Notes: generated by a model not told the origin, from the letters alone. Numbered from the stretch's first letter, positions 16,889 to 26,290 are shown. The stretch is DNA of 64,000 bases from Nocardia abscessus (GCF_015477775.1 NZ_JADLQO010000004.1:372001-436000); one strand, 5' to 3'. Numbers and translations: made by a program.

Positions 16889-19800
16889 TCAGGTGGCGGC
16901 CTCCGAGCGCCGGTCCGCGACCGACGCCGGGCCGTCGCCGACATACGCGGCCCACAACCTGCGGTACGGCCCGTCCTCGGCGAGCAGTTGCGCGTGCGTG
17001 CCCGTCTGCAGCAACCTGCCCTGGCCGACCACCGCGATGAGATCCGCGTCCGCGGCGGTGGCGAGACGATGGGCGACGACGATGGTCGTGCGCCCGGCGG
17101 TGAGCACGTCCACCGCGGCCCTGACCCTGGCCTCGGTCGCCAGATCCAGCGAGGCGGTGGCCTCGTCGAGGATCAGGATGTCCGGCTCGACGAGCTGGGC
17201 CCTGGCCAGGGCGAGCAGCTGGCGCTGGCCCGCCGACATACTGCGCCCGTGGTCGCCGATCGGCTGGTAGTACCCGTGCTCGAGCGCGGCGATCATCTCG
17301 TGCGCGCCCACCGCTCGCGCCGCCCATTCGATATCGGCGGGCGTGGCCTCCGGCTTGCCGTAGGCGATGGCCGCGCGCACGGTGTCGCCGAACAGGAACG
17401 GCTCCTGCGGGACGACGCCCAGCCGCTTGCGATACTCGCGCAGCCGGTAGTCGCGCAGGTCGACACCGTCCACCAGCACGGCGCCCTCGGTCGGGTCGTA
17501 GAACCTGGCCAGCAGCTTCACCAGCGTCGATTTGCCCGCGCCCGTCTCGCCCACCAGCGCCACCTTCTGCCCCGGCTCGATCCGCAGGTCGACACCGGAA
17601 AGCACCGCCTCGCCGCGGATTTCATAGGCGAACCCGACACCGCGCAACTCGATCGCCCCCGCCAGGCGGCGCACCGGACGCGCGCCCGCGGCGTCCGGAG
17701 TGGCGACCGGCGTGCGCAGCAACTCGCCGAGCCGGTCCACGCCGACCACCGCCTGCTGGTAGCTGTCGAAAACCTGGGACAGCTGCTGGATCGGCGCGAA
17801 CAGCAGGTCCACGTAGAGCAGGAACGCGATGAGCGTGCCCGCCGTGAGCACGTCCTCACGGACCTGGTGCACGCCCACCGCGAGCACGGCCGCGGTGGCC
17901 ACCACCGACATGAACTCGATGAACGGGAAGAACACCGCCATCAGGAACTGGCTGCGCAGCCGCGCGTCGCGATAGTCCCAGGACCGCCGCTCGAACTCGG
18001 CCCGGTTGCGCTCCTCGCGCCGGTAGGCCTGGGTCACCTTGATGTTGTCGACGTTCTCCTGCAAGTAGGCGTTGACGATGCTGACCCGCTCGCGTGCCAG
18101 GTTGTAGGCGGGTACCGAGGCGCGCCGGAACGCCGCCGTGGACACCACGAGCACCGGAAGCAACGCCAGGACCACCAGCGCCAGTGGCGCGTCGATGACC
18201 AGCAGCGCGATCACCACGCCCGCGATGGTCACCGTGCTGGTGAGCGCGGTGGCCAGACCGGTCTGCAGGAACGCCGAGAGCCCGTCGACGTCGGTGGTCA
18301 TCCTGGTCATGATCCGGCCGCCGAGTTCGCGCTCGTAGTACTGCAAGCCGAGCCGCTGCAACTGCGCGAAGGTCTTGACCCGCAGGCCGTACAGCAGCCG
18401 TTCGCCCACACGTCCGGTGACCCGCACCTGCGCGACGCTGATCGCCCAGTCCACCCCGACCACGAGCAGCGTGAGCGCCGCCGCGACCAGCAGCACGTCC
18501 CGCGTGCCCGCCAGCACGCCGTGGTCGATGCCGTAGCGCACCAGGAAGGGAATCAGCACCTGCGCCAGGGCATCCAGCCCCACCAAACCGAGCCCGGCCA
18601 GCAGCGGCAACGCGAACGGCCGCAGCAGTCGCGGCAGCGAGAACTCCGGATCCGGCGTGTGCGAGAAGGATTCGGGGACCTCGGGTTCGCCGGTCGGCGG
18701 GGGAAGGCGATCGATCAGCTCCTGCACGTCGCCGCTGGGCGGGGCCGAGGCGAGCATCCCGGGGCCCGCGGACCGGCCGATTCCGGTCGGCGCACCGGCG
18801 GCGCGCTGGGAGAACGCCTTCGCCACCTGCTCCATGGTCCGGGCGCCGTCATCATCGTCCTCGGCGGGTTCGACCCACAGCGGTGAGGTCGGCGCCTCGG
18901 GCCGGACGCGGCCCGCGTTCACGCCGATGCCCGTCACGTCCGGCGGGGTGAACAGCGCGCGGAACAGTTCGCCGGTGCTTTGCAGATCGCGCAGCGTGCC
19001 CAGTTCCGCGATCCGGCCGCCGTCGAGCACCGCGACCCGGTCGGCCAGCGCCAGGGTGGACAGCCGGTGTGCGACGACGATGGTGGTGCGGCTGCGCACC
19101 TCCGCGATCCTGGCGTAGATCTGTTCCTCGACCTGCGCGTCGATAGCCGAGGTCGCGTCGTCGAGCACCAGGATGGGCGCGTCGGTGAGCAACGCGCGGG
19201 CCAGCGCGATGCGCTGGCGCTGTCCCCCAGACAGCCGCTGGCCGCGCTCGCCGACCCTGGTGCCGAGTCCCTCGGGCAGCGCCGCGACGAACTCGTCGGC
19301 CGCCGCGAGATACAGGGCGTGCCATACCTGTTCGTCGGTGGCGGCGGGGCGTCCGTAGGCCACGTTGGCCCGGATGCTGTCGGCCATCAGGTGGGTGTCC
19401 TCGAACACCATCGCCACCTGGGCGCGGGCGTCGGCCAGGTAGCGGATGTCGACGCCGTCGAACAGGATCGCCCCGCCGTCCGGGTCGACCAGGCGCGGCA
19501 GCAATTGCACCAGCGTGGTTTTGCCGCTGCCCGCCCCGCCCGCGATGGCGATGGTCTCGCCCGCCTCGACGGTCAATTCCAGTCCGTGGAGCACCCGCGT
19601 GCGGTCGTAACCGAAACCGACGCCGCGGAACTCGACGCGCGGCGGTGCACTGCCGCGCACCGAATCGACCTGTGGGCGCCGCACCGGCGCGGGCGCCTCG
19701 ATCACCTCGCGCACTCGGTCCAGCGATGCCTTGCCCTGCTGGCTGACCGTCAGCAGCATGGCGAACTGCCGGATCGGGCTGACGAACGAGCCGAGATAGG

Positions 19801-20659
19801 TCATGAACGCCAGGAAGGTCCCCAGCGTGATGGACTGCGACAGCGCGAGCAATCCACCGGCCACCAGGATCAGCGCCTGCCCCGCCGCGGGCACGGCCTG
19901 CATGGCCGGGGTGAACCGGCTGGTGAGCCGCGCGACGCGCAGCCGGGAGCGGTACAGCTCCCGCGCCTGGGCCGCGAGCCCGTCGAGTTCGTGCCGTTCC
20001 TGGCCGAACCCCTTCACCACGCGCACCCCGGCGACGGCCGCCTCGACCTGCATGGCCACCTCGGCCGCGCGGGCTTGCGCGTCCCAGTTGGCGGGGAAGA
20101 GTTTGCGCTGGCTGCGCCGAGTGATCACCCACAGTGCGGGGACCACCAGCAGCGCGATCACCGTCAACGACGGGGACATCAGCGTCATCAGCGCCAGCGC
20201 ACCGGCCAGCAACACGACGTTGCCGGTCACCATCGGGATGAGCTGCAGGAACATCTGGATCAGCGTGACGTCGGTGATCGCCCGGCTGACCACCTGTCCG
20301 GTGCGCAAGTCCGCCTGCTCGCGGCCGTCCAGCCGCAGCAGCGCGGCGAACAGGTCCCTGCGCAGATCGTGCTGCACGCCCAGCGACAGCTGGGAAGACG
20401 CCACCCGGCGGGTGAACGACGACCCGAACCGCGCCGCGCCGACGACGAGCAGCAGCGTCACCCACGGCGCCACCGACGCCGCGGTCGTGCTGAGCGTGTC
20501 CACCACGTGCCGCACGATGAGGGGCAGCACCGCCGTCAGCAGCGCCGCCGCGAGCGCGCCCGCGCCCGCGGCCACGACCAGGCGGCGGTGCTCGAGACAG
20601 CGGCGCAGCAAGTACCGGATCCATCCCGGCTGGGACGGATCCGGCGCCGCCGAGCTCAT
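16889..20659 (-). CDS. Fused ABC exporter, TMD-NBD-TMD-NBD (Rv0194-like)
   Basis: This 1256-residue protein carries two complete half-exporters. NBD1 has Walker A GGAGSGKTT (about 373), signature LSGGQ and Walker B ILVLDD, with Asp in place of the catalytic Glu, and an altered Q-loop (MVFEDTHL). NBD2 has Walker A GETGAGKST (about 1043), Q-loop VPQEPFLF, Walker B ILILDE and a variant signature MSAGQ. Both H-loops (VVAHRL) are intact. The architecture matches M. tuberculosis Rv0194, a multidrug exporter. The ATG at 20659 overlaps the monooxygenase stop (ATGA). An open frame reaches 21520 but only as a shadow of that gene. Confidence 0.9.
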   Translation of the reverse strand: MSSAAPDPSQPGWIRYLLRRCLEHRRLVVAAGAGALAAALLTAVLPLIVRHVVDTLSTTAASVAPWVTLLLVVGAARFGSSFTRRVASSQLSLGVQHDLRRDLFAALLRLDGREQADLRTGQVVSRAITDVTLIQMFLQLIPMVTGNVVLLAGALALMTLMSPSLTVIALLVVPALWVITRRSQRKLFPANWDAQARAAEVAMQVEAAVAGVRVVKGFGQERHELDGLAAQARELYRSRLRVARLTSRFTPAMQAVPAAGQALILVAGGLLALSQSITLGTFLAFMTYLGSFVSPIRQFAMLLTVSQQGKASLDRVREVIEAPAPVRRPQVDSVRGSAPPRVEFRGVGFGYDRTRVLHGLELTVEAGETIAIAGGAGSGKTTLVQLLPRLVDPDGGAILFDGVDIRYLADARAQVAMVFEDTHLMADSIRANVAYGRPAATDEQVWHALYLAAADEFVAALPEGLGTRVGERGQRLSGGQRQRIALARALLTDAPILVLDDATSAIDAQVEEQIYARIAEVRSRTTIVVAHRLSTLALADRVAVLDGGRIAELGTLRDLQSTGELFRALFTPPDVTGIGVNAGRVRPEAPTSPLWVEPAEDDDDGARTMEQVAKAFSQRAAGAPTGIGRSAGPGMLASAPPSGDVQELIDRLPPPTGEPEVPESFSHTPDPEFSLPRLLRPFALPLLAGLGLVGLDALAQVLIPFLVRYGIDHGVLAGTRDVLLVAAALTLLVVGVDWAISVAQVRVTGRVGERLLYGLRVKTFAQLQRLGLQYYERELGGRIMTRMTTDVDGLSAFLQTGLATALTSTVTIAGVVIALLVIDAPLALVVLALLPVLVVSTAAFRRASVPAYNLARERVSIVNAYLQENVDNIKVTQAYRREERNRAEFERRSWDYRDARLRSQFLMAVFFPFIEFMSVVATAAVLAVGVHQVREDVLTAGTLIAFLLYVDLLFAPIQQLSQVFDSYQQAVVGVDRLGELLRTPVATPDAAGARPVRRLAGAIELRGVGFAYEIRGEAVLSGVDLRIEPGQKVALVGETGAGKSTLVKLLARFYDPTEGAVLVDGVDLRDYRLREYRKRLGVVPQEPFLFGDTVRAAIAYGKPEATPADIEWAARAVGAHEMIAALEHGYYQPIGDHGRSMSAGQRQLLALARAQLVEPDILILDEATASLDLATEARVRAAVDVLTAGRTTIVVAHRLATAADADLIAVVGQGRLLQTGTHAQLLAEDGPYRRLWAAYVGDGPASVADRRSEAAT

Positions 20660-22002
20660 CGGGCGACCGCGAGCGAGTCCGCGCTCTCGTACTGGTTGAC
20701 CGGCCGAGCCAGGCCGTAGTGCCCACGCAAGGTGGTCTCGGTGTACTCGGTGCGGAACAGTCCGCGCTGCTGCAGGATCGGCACCACCTGGTCGACGAAG
20801 CGCTCCAGTCCGGAAGGCAGCACGGCGGGCATGATGTTGAACCCGTCGGCGGCGCCCTCCCGGAACCAGTGCTCGATGGTGTCGGCCACCTGCTCGGGCG
20901 TGCCCGCGAACGTACGATGCCCGCGCCCGCCGCCGAGCCGGCCGATCAGCTGGCGCAGGGTGAGCCGTTCGCGCCGAGCGAGATTCACGATGAGGGTGAA
21001 CCGGCTCTTGGCGCCCTGGATGTCGTCCTCGGTGGGCAGGTCCTCGGGCAGCTCGCTGTCCAGGTCGAGTTGCTCGATGGGCAATTTGAAGTGCGCGGCC
21101 AGCTGGCGGCGCGCGTACTCCGGCGAGATCAGGCGCTCGAGCTCGGCGTCCAGTTCGCGCGCCTGCTCCTCGGTGTCGCCGATGACGGGCACGATGCCGG
21201 GCAGGATCTTGATCGTCTCCGGATCGCGGCCCAGGGCGACGGCGCGCTGCTTGAGGTCGGTGTAGAACGCTTTGCCGTCCTCGAGCGTCTGCTGCGCGGT
21301 GAATACCGCCTCCGCGTAGCGGGCGGCGAAGTTCTTGCCGTCCTCCGACGAGCCCGCCTGCACCAGCACCGGATAGCCCTGCGGCGAGCGCGGCACGTTC
21401 AGCGGCCCGTCCACCTTGAAGAACTCGCCGTGGTGGCCGATCTTGCGAACCTTGCCCGCGTCGGTGTGGATGCCCAGCGCCTTGTCCGCGACGATGGCGT
21501 CGTCGTCCCAGCTGTCCCACAGCTTGGTGGCCACCTCGACGAACTCGGCGGCCTTCTCGTACCGCAGCCGGTGGTCCGGAGTGTCGTCCAGGCCGAAGTT
21601 GCGCGCCGCGTCCGCGCCCGCGGTGGTGACGATGTTCCAGCCGACCCGTCCGTTGCTCACCCAGTCCACCGAGGAGAACCGGCGCGCCAGGTTGTAGGGG
21701 TCGTTGTAGCTGGTGGACGCGGTGGCGATCAAGCCGATCCGGCTGGTCTGCACAGCCACCGCGGTGAGGATCACGGTCGGCTCCAGCTTGCCGCTCGGCC
21801 TGCGGCCCGGATCGCCCATCAGCACCGGGCTGTCGGCGAAGAAGATCGAGTCCAACTTGCCGCGCTCGGCGGTGCGGGCCAGCCCGACGTAGTAGTCGAT
21901 GTCGGTGTGCGCGTGCGGATCGCTCTCCGGCAGCCGCCAGGCCGCCTCGTGGTGACCCACCGACATCAGGAACGCGTTCAGATGGAGTTGTTTACCGGAC
22001 AT
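20656..22002 (-). CDS. LLM-class flavin-dependent monooxygenase (NtaA/SnaA/DszA type)
   Basis: This 448-residue protein has the NtaA/SnaA/DszA features: MGDPGRRPSGKLEPTVIL, then STSYNDPYNLARRFSSVDWVSNGRVGWNIVT and VLVQAGSSEDGKNFAA. These are FMNH2-dependent TIM-barrel enzymes that oxidise chelators, sulfones or organosulfur compounds using FMNH2 from a separate reductase. It starts 12 bp after the ssuB stop, inside a sulfonate-type transport operon, so an organosulfur substrate is the best inference. No flavin reductase is encoded in the operon. Confidence 0.88.
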   Translation of the reverse strand: MSGKQLHLNAFLMSVGHHEAAWRLPESDPHAHTDIDYYVGLARTAERGKLDSIFFADSPVLMGDPGRRPSGKLEPTVILTAVAVQTSRIGLIATASTSYNDPYNLARRFSSVDWVSNGRVGWNIVTTAGADAARNFGLDDTPDHRLRYEKAAEFVEVATKLWDSWDDDAIVADKALGIHTDAGKVRKIGHHGEFFKVDGPLNVPRSPQGYPVLVQAGSSEDGKNFAARYAEAVFTAQQTLEDGKAFYTDLKQRAVALGRDPETIKILPGIVPVIGDTEEQARELDAELERLISPEYARRQLAAHFKLPIEQLDLDSELPEDLPTEDDIQGAKSRFTLIVNLARRERLTLRQLIGRLGGGRGHRTFAGTPEQVADTIEHWFREGAADGFNIMPAVLPSGLERFVDQVVPILQQRGLFRTEYTETTLRGHYGLARPVNQYESADSLAVAR

Positions 22003-22014
22003 GGTCGGGTCCTT

Positions 22015-22737
22015 TCAGACAGCGGCCGGGGCGACGCCCAGCGAGGAGAGCAGTGCGCGGCGCACGCGCTGGAATTCGGGCAGGCTCGGGTCGCGTTCGC
22101 CGGGCAGGTCCACCGGCACGTCGACCGTGATGCGCCCCTCGTCGAGCACGAGCACCCGGTCGGCGAGGGCGATGGCCTCGTCCACGTCGTGGGTGACCAG
22201 CAGCACGGTTGGGCGGCGGCGCCGGATCAGCTCCCGCAGCAGCTCGTGCATCTTGATCCTGGTCAGCGCGTCCAGCGCGCCGAAGGGTTCGTCGGCGAGC
22301 AACAGGTCCGGCTCGCCGACCAGCGAGCGGGCCAGCGAAACCCGTTGCTGCTCACCGCCGGAGAGCTGGTTGGGCCACGCCCGTTCCCGCCCGGCGAGAC
22401 CGACTTCGGCGAGTACCCGCGCCCCGGCGGCCTTGCGCGAACGCGGCTGGCCGTAGAGCACGTTCGCCAGCACCCGCTGCCAGGGCAGCAGGCGGGAGTC
22501 CTGGAACACCACCGATGTCTTGGCGGGCACCCGCAGCGTCCCCGACCCGGTCACGTCGTAGTCGAGCCCGGCCAGCGCGCGCAGCAGCGTGCTCTTGCCC
22601 GACCCGCTGCGGCCGAGCAGCGCGACGAACTGTCCCGCCGGGATGGTCAGCGTGATGCCGTCGAGAACCGTGCGTTCACCGAAACCGCGAGTGAGTTCGC
22701 GGACCTGTACGCCTATCCCGCGATCGTCCGTCGCCAC
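22015..22737 (-). CDS. ssuB: ABC transporter ATP-binding protein, SsuB/TauB type
   Basis: This 240-residue ATPase has Walker A GRSGSGKST, Q-loop VFQDSRLLPW, signature LSGGEQQR, Walker B LLLADEP and an H-loop TH. The VFQDSRLLPW form is typical of nitrate/sulfonate/taurine importers. I set the start at GTG 22737 (VATDDRGIG), overlapping the permease 3' end by 25 bp with AAAGGTG upstream. Upstream frame to 23364 is a permease shadow. It powers import by the SsuC permease. The exact substrate (alkanesulfonate, taurine or another) is inferred from context. Confidence 0.87.
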   Translation of the reverse strand: MATDDRGIGVQVRELTRGFGERTVLDGITLTIPAGQFVALLGRSGSGKSTLLRALAGLDYDVTGSGTLRVPAKTSVVFQDSRLLPWQRVLANVLYGQPRSRKAAGARVLAEVGLAGRERAWPNQLSGGEQQRVSLARSLVGEPDLLLADEPFGALDALTRIKMHELLRELIRRRRPTVLLVTHDVDEAIALADRVLVLDEGRITVDVPVDLPGERDPSLPEFQRVRRALLSSLGVAPAAV

Positions 22738-23561
22738 GACAGCACCTTTCGCTCGAGCAGCCGGATGCCCGCATCCGACAGCAGTCCGAACGTGCCGTAG
22801 ACCGCGAGACCGACCAGGATCACGTCGGCCTGGCCGTAGTTCTGGGCGTTCGACATCATCTTGCCGAGCCCGTCGATGGCATTCACGGATTCGACCACGA
22901 TCAGCGCCAGCCACGCGCCGGTCACCGAGAGCCGCAGGCCGAGAAAGAATCCCGGCAGGGAGCCCGGCACGACGACCTTCCAGATGAAGGCGGCCCGGGA
23001 AACCCCCTGCACCTCCGACAGTTCCACCAGCCGCTGATCGATGGTGGTGAGCGAGGCGTGCGTCTGGATGTACATGGTGACCACCACGCCGAGGGTGATC
23101 AGCACGATCTTGAACGATTCGCCGATGCCGAGCCAGAGGATCATCAGCGGGATCAGGCCCAGGCTGGGGATGGCCCGCTTCACCTGGATCGGGCCGTCCA
23201 CCAGGGACTCCCCGAACCGGGATAGGCCCGCGATCAGGGCCAGCGTCGTGCCGATCAGCACACCGATTCCGAGGCCGATGCCTGCGCGCTGGAGCGAGGC
23301 GGCCACGTTCTCCACCAGTGAGCCGTTCACCAGCAGGTCCCAGCCCGTCTCCAGCACGGTCCACGGGGCCGACAGCTTGCGTTCGTCGAGCCAGCCGAAG
23401 TGCGCACCGGCCGCCCAGAGGCCGAGCACCACCACCACGCCGAGCATCCGGGCGAACGGCACGGATTTGCGTAGCCCGAGCCTGCGCAACTGCCTGCGTT
23501 CGACGAAGCCGTCGGTCCGCGACGGCGGCACCGCTATGGTGCGAGTCAGTGCGATGGTCAT
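22713..23561 (-). CDS. ssuC: ABC transporter permease, SsuC/TauC type
   Basis: This 282-residue permease has about six TM segments and the BPD-transport EAA motif that contacts the ATPase (EVQGVSRAAFIWKVVVPGSL). It lies 34 bp after ssuA and overlaps ssuB. The sequence character (LPSLGLIPLMILWLGIGE-like, here IPSLGLIPLMILWLGIGE) is that of the nitrate/sulfonate/bicarbonate permease family. It sits in the inner membrane and forms the importer with SsuA and SsuB. Confidence 0.88.
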   Translation of the reverse strand: MTIALTRTIAVPPSRTDGFVERRQLRRLGLRKSVPFARMLGVVVVLGLWAAGAHFGWLDERKLSAPWTVLETGWDLLVNGSLVENVAASLQRAGIGLGIGVLIGTTLALIAGLSRFGESLVDGPIQVKRAIPSLGLIPLMILWLGIGESFKIVLITLGVVVTMYIQTHASLTTIDQRLVELSEVQGVSRAAFIWKVVVPGSLPGFFLGLRLSVTGAWLALIVVESVNAIDGLGKMMSNAQNYGQADVILVGLAVYGTFGLLSDAGIRLLERKVLSWRRTIAG

Positions 23562-23595
23562 GGCGACTCCAGTGTTGTGCGGGCGCTTCGGCGGT

Positions 23596-24639
23596 TCACC
23601 GGGTGTCCTCGGTGCGGTAGGTCGCGGACACCGCCTCGGCGGCGACTCGCTCGAAGCGACGGTCGAACAGCTCGTTCGCGTCGAACGGCTTGCCGAAATA
23701 CCCGGAGCCGGTGAGCAGGTCGACGGTTTCCTGCTCCCAGGCGATCGCTTTGTCCCAGTTCTCCGGGAAATAGGGCCGCGGTGTCGTATCCAGAATTCGG
23801 CGCCCGTCCGCGGCGGAGACTTCCTGATCCTTCACGTAGTAGGACGCGATCCATTCCTCCGGATGCTCCCAGGCCCAGACTTCGCCGCGCGCCCAGAATT
23901 CGACGAATTGCCGCACCGCGGCGAGTTTCGCGGAGTCGCGCAGGACGGCGGTCGGCGCCCACAGCACGGTCAGCGCGTCCACCGCGGGCGTGGCCACCGC
24001 GGTGGCGCCCTGCGCGCGGTACTTGTCCAGGTATTTGGTCAGCGAGGGCTCGCCGAGCGGCGCGACGTCGATCTGCTTGCCTTGCAGCGCGGTCAGGAAC
24101 TGCGGGCTGTTCAGTTCGACCAGCTGCACTTCGTTCAGGCCGATGCCCGCGGCACGCAGGGTGCGCAGCACCACCACGCCTTGGGCCTGACCCGGCGAGA
24201 AGCCGATCTTCTTGCCGCGCAGCTCCTGGATCGAGTCGACGGCCACGCCGGGGGCGGTGGCCAGCTGATAATTCGGGACGTCACGGACTTTGACGCCGAC
24301 GATCTTGGCGTCGAGACCGGTCGCGTGGGCATGGATCGGCGGGATGCCCGCGTTCGTCGCGACATCCACCGAGCCGCCGCGGAAGGCTTGGATGACGTCG
24401 GGCCCCGCGGAGACGGCGGGCCAGGCCGACACGGTGAACGGCAATTTGCCGATCTCGCCGGAGGATTCCAGCGCGACCCGGGTGGTGCGGACCGACACCG
24501 CGAGCGAGGTGCCCGGCGGAACGCTGGTCGGCAGAGCGGCTTTCAGATCGGTGTCGCCGCCCTCATCGGTGGCGCACGATGCGGAGAGCGCGGCGGTGGC
24601 CGCGATGACGAGTGCTAATCGTCGAACAGAATTGCGCAA
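23596..24639 (-). CDS. ssuA: ABC transporter substrate-binding lipoprotein, SsuA/NMT1 type
   Basis: I chose TTG 24639 (LRNSVRRLALVI) because AGGAAA lies 6 bp upstream and it places a signal peptide directly at the N-terminus. The ATG at 24696 would add 19 polar residues before it. A weak lipobox, L-S-A-S-C with Cys 21, suggests membrane anchoring. The body (SVDVATNAG, then QELRGKKIGFSPGQAQ) is typical of sulfonate-binding NMT1/SsuA proteins. It captures the organosulfur substrate outside the membrane and heads the operon ssuA-ssuC-ssuB-monooxygenase-exporter. Confidence 0.83.
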   Translation of the reverse strand: MRNSVRRLALVIAATAALSASCATDEGGDTDLKAALPTSVPPGTSLAVSVRTTRVALESSGEIGKLPFTVSAWPAVSAGPDVIQAFRGGSVDVATNAGIPPIHAHATGLDAKIVGVKVRDVPNYQLATAPGVAVDSIQELRGKKIGFSPGQAQGVVVLRTLRAAGIGLNEVQLVELNSPQFLTALQGKQIDVAPLGEPSLTKYLDKYRAQGATAVATPAVDALTVLWAPTAVLRDSAKLAAVRQFVEFWARGEVWAWEHPEEWIASYYVKDQEVSAADGRRILDTTPRPYFPENWDKAIAWEQETVDLLTGSGYFGKPFDANELFDRRFERVAAEAVSATYRTEDTR

Positions 24640-24807
24640 GGTGATTTCCTGGGTCGGATCCGATGTGCTCGGGAATATTTCGTTCCCGGACAACACAGCT
24701 GCTGCGATCCGATTTCGGCGATGGTGCGGTTCATTTCTTTCATGAAATAACTCTCCCGAATATCCGCACCGCGCGTCAATATTCGTTCTACTTAAAATAA
24801 GTCGGAG
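24640..24807. promoter_or_regulatory. AT-rich control region upstream of ssuA
   Basis: This 168-bp gap is markedly richer in A+T than its surroundings. It holds two symmetrical sites: TTTCATGAAA at 24738-24747 and ACTTA-AAA-TAAGT at 24790-24802. These are candidate operators or core promoter elements for the ssu operon. The ROK regulator encoded just upstream on the same strand is the obvious candidate to bind here. The second site could instead act in ending the ROK transcript. Confidence 0.5.
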
Positions 24808-25944
24808 TCAAACCGCGGCCTCCAGCGCGCGCAACGGCGTGTGGAACAGATCGTGCAGCACCACCGCGCCTGCGGACATCTCCAGGACCCGTCCCTCGAA
24901 CGACGAGCCGACCACCAGCTCGGCCGGGTCGGCACAAAGCAGCGAATGCTCCCGCACGGCAGCGAGATACGCCTCCCACACACCGGCGACGCGACGGCCG
25001 CGGTCCACAATCACCACCGATTCGGGATCGAGCAGATCGATCAGAGCCGCGACGACCCGGCCCAGCACCCGGGCGCGCTCGAGGAACAGGCCGCGCACGG
25101 ACGCCCGGTCGGCAGCGGCGGCCACCAGGTCCGGCATCGTCGAGGCCACACCGCAGCGCGTGAGCAGCGCATGATCGGAGTAGTAGTCGTCGAGCGCCGA
25201 AACCGGCTGCTGTCCTATGCTTTTCCCCGCGCCGAGGCCGAGCAGCGTCTCGATCGAGCCCGCACCCGACCTCGGTCCGTAGTGCACCTGCCCGTGCACG
25301 GCGATGGCCACGTCGATCACGTTCCCGACGAACAGCACCACGGAGCCGGCCGTCGCGCCGGTGCGGCCGAACAGCTGCTCGGCGTGCATCAGCGCTCTGG
25401 TGTGACTGTCGAGCTGGGTCGGCAATCCCGTGCGCGCGGCGAGATACTCCCGCACGGGGATGTCGTGCCAGCGCAGGAACGAATGGCCGACGACCGATCC
25501 CGCCGCCCGGTCGACCCGGCCGCCGGTCGCGACCCCCAAGCCCACGATCCGCAGCCCGTCCGACTCGTCACGGACCCGGCACACCTCGGCCGCCGCCGTG
25601 GCCAGGATGTCGTAGGGGGCGTGCGTGCGATGCGGCACCTTTGTCGTCTGCCGCAGTGTGCCGCCGATATCCACCACCGCGATGGTGGTGTGGGTGGCCG
25701 CGATATGCACCGCGATGGCCACGTTGTCGGCGGTGTCCAGCGCCAGCGGACTGTGCGGCCTGCCGATGCCGGAGGCTCCCGCGGTCTCGGGCAGCTCGAT
25801 GATCAGCCCGGCCTCCAGCAGCGCGCGGGTCTGCCAGGTGACCGTGGCCGGTGAGATGCCCGCGTGTTTCGCGATCGCGCTGCGCGGCGCCGGGCCCAGG
25901 TCGAGCAATGCCCGAAGTACCGCTCCCGCGCTGCCGTCCGCCAT
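24808..25944 (-). CDS. ROK family transcriptional regulator (NagC/XylR type)
   Basis: An N-terminal winged helix (PAPRSAIAKHAGISPATVTWQ) is followed by a ROK sugar-kinase-like fold with VVDIGGTLRQTT and GLGVATGG. The zinc-binding CxCGxxGCxE motif that normally follows the GP(R/K)-type loop is missing; GPRSGAGSIETLLG replaces it. ATG 25944 (MADGSAG) has GAGGTG upstream and gives 378 residues. It lies immediately upstream of the ssu operon on the same strand, so it may control sulfonate use rather than sugar use. Confidence 0.85.
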   Translation of the reverse strand: MADGSAGAVLRALLDLGPAPRSAIAKHAGISPATVTWQTRALLEAGLIIELPETAGASGIGRPHSPLALDTADNVAIAVHIAATHTTIAVVDIGGTLRQTTKVPHRTHAPYDILATAAAEVCRVRDESDGLRIVGLGVATGGRVDRAAGSVVGHSFLRWHDIPVREYLAARTGLPTQLDSHTRALMHAEQLFGRTGATAGSVVLFVGNVIDVAIAVHGQVHYGPRSGAGSIETLLGLGAGKSIGQQPVSALDDYYSDHALLTRCGVASTMPDLVAAAADRASVRGLFLERARVLGRVVAALIDLLDPESVVIVDRGRRVAGVWEAYLAAVREHSLLCADPAELVVGSSFEGRVLEMSAGAVVLHDLFHTPLRALEAAV

Positions 25945-26062
25945 CGCCGTCACCTCTTCATCGCCGCGCTGCCCAGTCACGGTACGGACGCGGCGCGCGG
26001 GTGCGAAGATTTCGGCGCAGTGCGATCCGAACGCAGTGGGGCGCAGGACCTAGACTGAGCGG

Positions 26063-26290
26063 ATGCCGAGTTACAGCTACCGGTGCCGCAGCTGCGGCGA
26101 CACGTTCGAGGTGACCCGCCCGATGGCGGAGGCGTCGGCGCCCGCGACCTGCCCGACCGGCCACGACGACACGGTCAAGTTGCTGACCACCTTCGCCACC
26201 GTCTCCCGGGGCGGCGGGAGCGCGCCCGCGCCGAGTCCCGCCGCGCCCCCGGCCGGCGGCGGCTGCTGCGGTGGCGGCTGCTGCGGATGA
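26063..26290 (+). CDS. FmdB family zinc ribbon protein
   Basis: This 75-residue protein starts MPSYSYRCRSCGDTFEV, the FmdB/CxxC_CxxC_SSSS hallmark. The first zinc knuckle (CRSCG) is intact, but the second is CPTGH instead of CxxC, so His may be a ligand. The C-terminus is Gly/Cys-rich (GGGCCGGGCCG). The family is linked to regulatory or metal-related roles, but its function is not established. It is convergent with the next gene, with 21 bp between them. Confidence 0.88.
   Translation: MPSYSYRCRSCGDTFEVTRPMAEASAPATCPTGHDDTVKLLTTFATVSRGGGSAPAPSPAAPPAGGGCCGGGCCG

Noticed and set aside
20660..21520. Long open frame extending the ABC exporter N-terminally to 1543 residues
   Set aside because: The extra sequence is an out-of-frame shadow of the monooxygenase gene, low complexity and Arg/Gly-rich. 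The exporter starts naturally at ATG 20659, overlapping the monooxygenase stop.
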